From an uncultured Lachnospiraceae bacterium (lineage in GTDB: Bacteria; Bacillota; Clostridia; Lachnospirales; Lachnospiraceae): a stretch of 15,283 nucleotides of DNA. A program made the translations under genes and the position numbers. This document shows positions 13,935 through 15,283 of the stretch, piece after piece. Positions within the stretch are counted from its first letter, which is position 1. Each line of letters starts with the position of its first letter. The stretch spans positions 1 through 15,283 of the forward strand of contig URRQ01000046.1 of NCBI GenBank assembly GCA_900550235.1, read 5' to 3'. The notes below the pieces were generated by a model. That model did not search any database, was not told the DNA's origin, and saw only the letters and a list, made by a program, of their open reading frames with translations.

Positions 13935-15050
13935 ATGAAGAAAAAAACATTGTATGGATGGACGGCGTGCATTGTGGCAGTCGGGATTTTATTCGCACTC
14001 CTTCTTGGATTTTATACGGAAGAACGGGAAACGGAATATGTATATGAAAAGGTTGGAGAGATAATTTCCAGTGAGGAGGAATTGGGAAAATACGGAATGG
14101 AAGCAAAGCATCTGTTTTATTGGCCGAAGATGCTGGCATTTGGCGGGGGAATCAGTGTAGTATACTTTGGGATGGTGATTCTTTGTATAAAGTATACAAA
14201 AGGACAAGATCAGAGGATACGGGAGATGGAGCGGTACTGTGAAGAAATATTAGACGGCAATGAGACGTTGGATCTGCGGGACAACGAGGAAGGGCAGTTT
14301 AGTATTTTGAAAAATAAGGTGCATGATATTACGATGATGCTTCGGGAACAAAATCAGAGTTTGGAGCAGAATAAAAAAGAAATGGAACAGATGATCGCTG
14401 ACATTTCCCATCAACTGAAAACGCCAATCACGTCTTTGAATATGATTCATGATATTTTATATATGGATCTTCCGGCGGAGAAGAAGGCAGAGTTTTTGGA
14501 CAATATGCAAAAAGACCTGATGAAGATTGAATGGCTTGTGAAAACAGTATTGAATATGGCGAAGCTGGATTCGGGAAGTTTAGAGCTTGAGAAGAGAGAG
14601 GAAAAGGCAACAGAATTTTCAAAAGAGGTTCAGGAGCACTTTAAAGTGTTCTGTGAAGTAAACGAAAGTGAGATTTTGACAGAGCAAGCAGAGGGGATTA
14701 CGTTACTTTGCGATAGGAAATGGACAAGGGAAGCGGTCAATAATATCGTGAAAAACGCAATTGAGCATGGCGCGAAGCAAGTGAAGCTTTGCTGGGAAAG
14801 CAATGTACTTTATACAAAGCTTACGATTGCGGATGATGGAGAAGGCATCGACAGAGAGGAACTGCCACATATTTTTGAACGATTTTACCGCACGAAAAAC
14901 AGCAAAGAAGACAGTCTTGGCTTAGGACTTGCTTTTGCCAAAAGCATTATTTTACATCAGGACGGAGAGATCAAGGTACAGAGTAAAAAAGGAGTGGGCA
15001 CAACATTTATCCTGAAATTCTATAAAAAATCTTCCTTAAAGTCACTTTAG
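13935..15050 (+). CDS. Two-component sensor histidine kinase
   Basis: This 371-residue membrane kinase has two TM segments (~8-26 and ~68-87) enclosing a short external loop of about 40 residues, so the sensed signal is probably a small or membrane-linked one. The linker after TM2 runs to a HisKA domain with ISHQLKTPITSL (157-168, phospho-His159). The ATP-binding domain has an N box at NNIVKNAIEHGA (269-280), G1 DDGEGID (300-306), an F box HIFERFYRT (312-320), and G2 SLGLGLAFAK (327-336). All catalytic motifs are intact. GGAG lies 6 bases before the ATG, which starts one base after the regulator stop, so translation is probably coupled. The upstream in-frame extension overlaps the regulator and is rejected. 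A following ABC transporter gene suggests a peptide- or drug-responsive module of the kind seen with VncRS or BceRS. The loop is longer than in the BceS group. Confidence 0.95.
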   Translation: MKKKTLYGWTACIVAVGILFALLLGFYTEERETEYVYEKVGEIISSEEELGKYGMEAKHLFYWPKMLAFGGGISVVYFGMVILCIKYTKGQDQRIREMERYCEEILDGNETLDLRDNEEGQFSILKNKVHDITMMLREQNQSLEQNKKEMEQMIADISHQLKTPITSLNMIHDILYMDLPAEKKAEFLDNMQKDLMKIEWLVKTVLNMAKLDSGSLELEKREEKATEFSKEVQEHFKVFCEVNESEILTEQAEGITLLCDRKWTREAVNNIVKNAIEHGAKQVKLCWESNVLYTKLTIADDGEGIDREELPHIFERFYRTKNSKEDSLGLGLAFAKSIILHQDGEIKVQSKKGVGTTFILKFYKKSSLKSL

Positions 15051-15072
15051 AGTCACTTTCACGGCCTAAAAT
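15040..15072 (+). promoter_or_regulatory. 11-bp direct repeat and -10 box upstream of the ABC ATPase gene
   Basis: AGTCACTTT occurs at 15040-15048 and again at 15051-15059, a period of 11 bp (one helical turn), as is typical for OmpR/PhoB dimer sites. TAAAAT (15067-15072, 5 of 6 to TATAAT) follows without a good -35, as expected of an activator-dependent promoter. The first repeat overlaps the last codons of the kinase gene. Binding by the adjacent response regulator is inferred. Confidence 0.5.
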
Positions 15073-15098
15073 GAAAGAAGAAAAGAAGGAGGAGCATT

Positions 15099-15260
15099 AT
15101 GGAAATTTTAAGAGTAGAACATTTATGTAAAAAATATGGAACAAAAGATACGGAGGTTGTGGCTCTGAACGATGCTAGTTTTTCTGTACAGCGGGGAGAG
15201 TTTGTCGCGATCGTAGGGGCAAGTGGAAGCGGTGGTCATGTTAAAATAAGACTAAGTTAG
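15099..15260 (+). pseudogene. ABC transporter ATP-binding protein, interrupted within Walker A
   Basis: AAGGAGG (15086-15092) lies 6 bases before the ATG. The first 45 residues are the start of an ABC ATPase of the MacB/LolD/BceA type. MEILRVEHLCKKYG leads, VVALNDASFSVQRGEFVAI forms the early beta region, and VGASGSG begins the Walker A motif. At that point GKST is expected, but the reading continues as GHVKIRLS and then a stop at 15258-15260. The Walker A Lys and Ser/Thr, the Q loop, the signature motif and Walker B are all missing, so the product cannot bind ATP. The change in sequence begins at about 15233-15237, with no homology to the family after it. The gene is either disrupted by an insertion starting there or broken by a rearrangement. 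The rest may resume beyond the window. Confidence 0.85.
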
Positions 15261-15283
15261 CAGATTCCTTATAAAATAAGGGC
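15234..15283. mobile_element. Possible end of an inserted element (unidentified)
   Basis: From about 15234 the sequence no longer encodes the ABC ATPase and becomes A/T-rich non-coding DNA. The octamer AAAATAAG occurs at 15243-15250 and 15273-15280, 30 bp apart. Repeated sites near an end are known in some insertion sequence families such as IS21, but 50 bases are too few to identify the element or to find its terminal repeat or target duplication. Confidence 0.35.

Overview
The window looks like chromosomal DNA of a low-to-mid GC Gram-positive anaerobe, most likely a Lachnospiraceae-type Clostridium relative. This rests on the 23S 3' end, strong AAGGAGG-type ribosome binding sites, A/T-rich intergenic promoters, U-tract hairpin terminators, a PdaA-type spore-cortex deacetylase, and several proteins of kinds I associate with that family. 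No species call is made.

Layout from the left. (1) The last ~28 bases of a 23S rRNA gene and a terminator, with no 5S gene between them. (2) On the minus strand, a PurF-like phosphoribosyltransferase whose glutaminase site is eroded. (3) A plus-strand secreted lipoprotein with a ComEC-like metallo-beta-lactamase fold and an Ada-like Cys tail. It converges on, and overlaps by 40 bp, a minus-strand PdaA-like deacetylase. (4) A divergent ClC Cl-/H+ antiporter gene. (5) A minus-strand tyrA-aroA operon for aromatic amino acids, with a near-consensus promoter. (6) A 405-bp divergent intergenic region carrying a 197-bp nested palindromic element with perfect 15-bp terminal inverted repeats. (7) An EF-G-like translational GTPase (EF-G-2 type) with its own promoter and terminator. 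(8) A three-TM membrane protein of unknown function followed by a class III Fic AMP-transferase resembling the Neisseria enzyme. (9) A small P-loop NTPase on the minus strand, divergent from (10) a response regulator/histidine kinase pair. (11) The start of an ABC transporter ATPase gene that breaks inside its Walker A motif, where unrelated sequence begins and runs to the window edge.

Functionally most of the window is single genes or two-gene units with visible promoters and terminators. The tyrA-aroA pair makes prephenate dehydrogenase and EPSP synthase. The two-component pair probably controls the downstream ABC genes: an 11-bp-period direct repeat sits at the promoter of the ATPase gene, as expected for an OmpR/PhoB-type regulator. 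That transporter module appears interrupted at the right edge by an insertion or a rearrangement.

No CRISPR array, tRNA or phage module was seen. The least explained items are the 197-bp palindromic element, the glutaminase-dead PurF paralogue, the unknown membrane protein upstream of fic, and the interrupted ABC gene. No decisive evidence for a wholly new multi-gene system was found.
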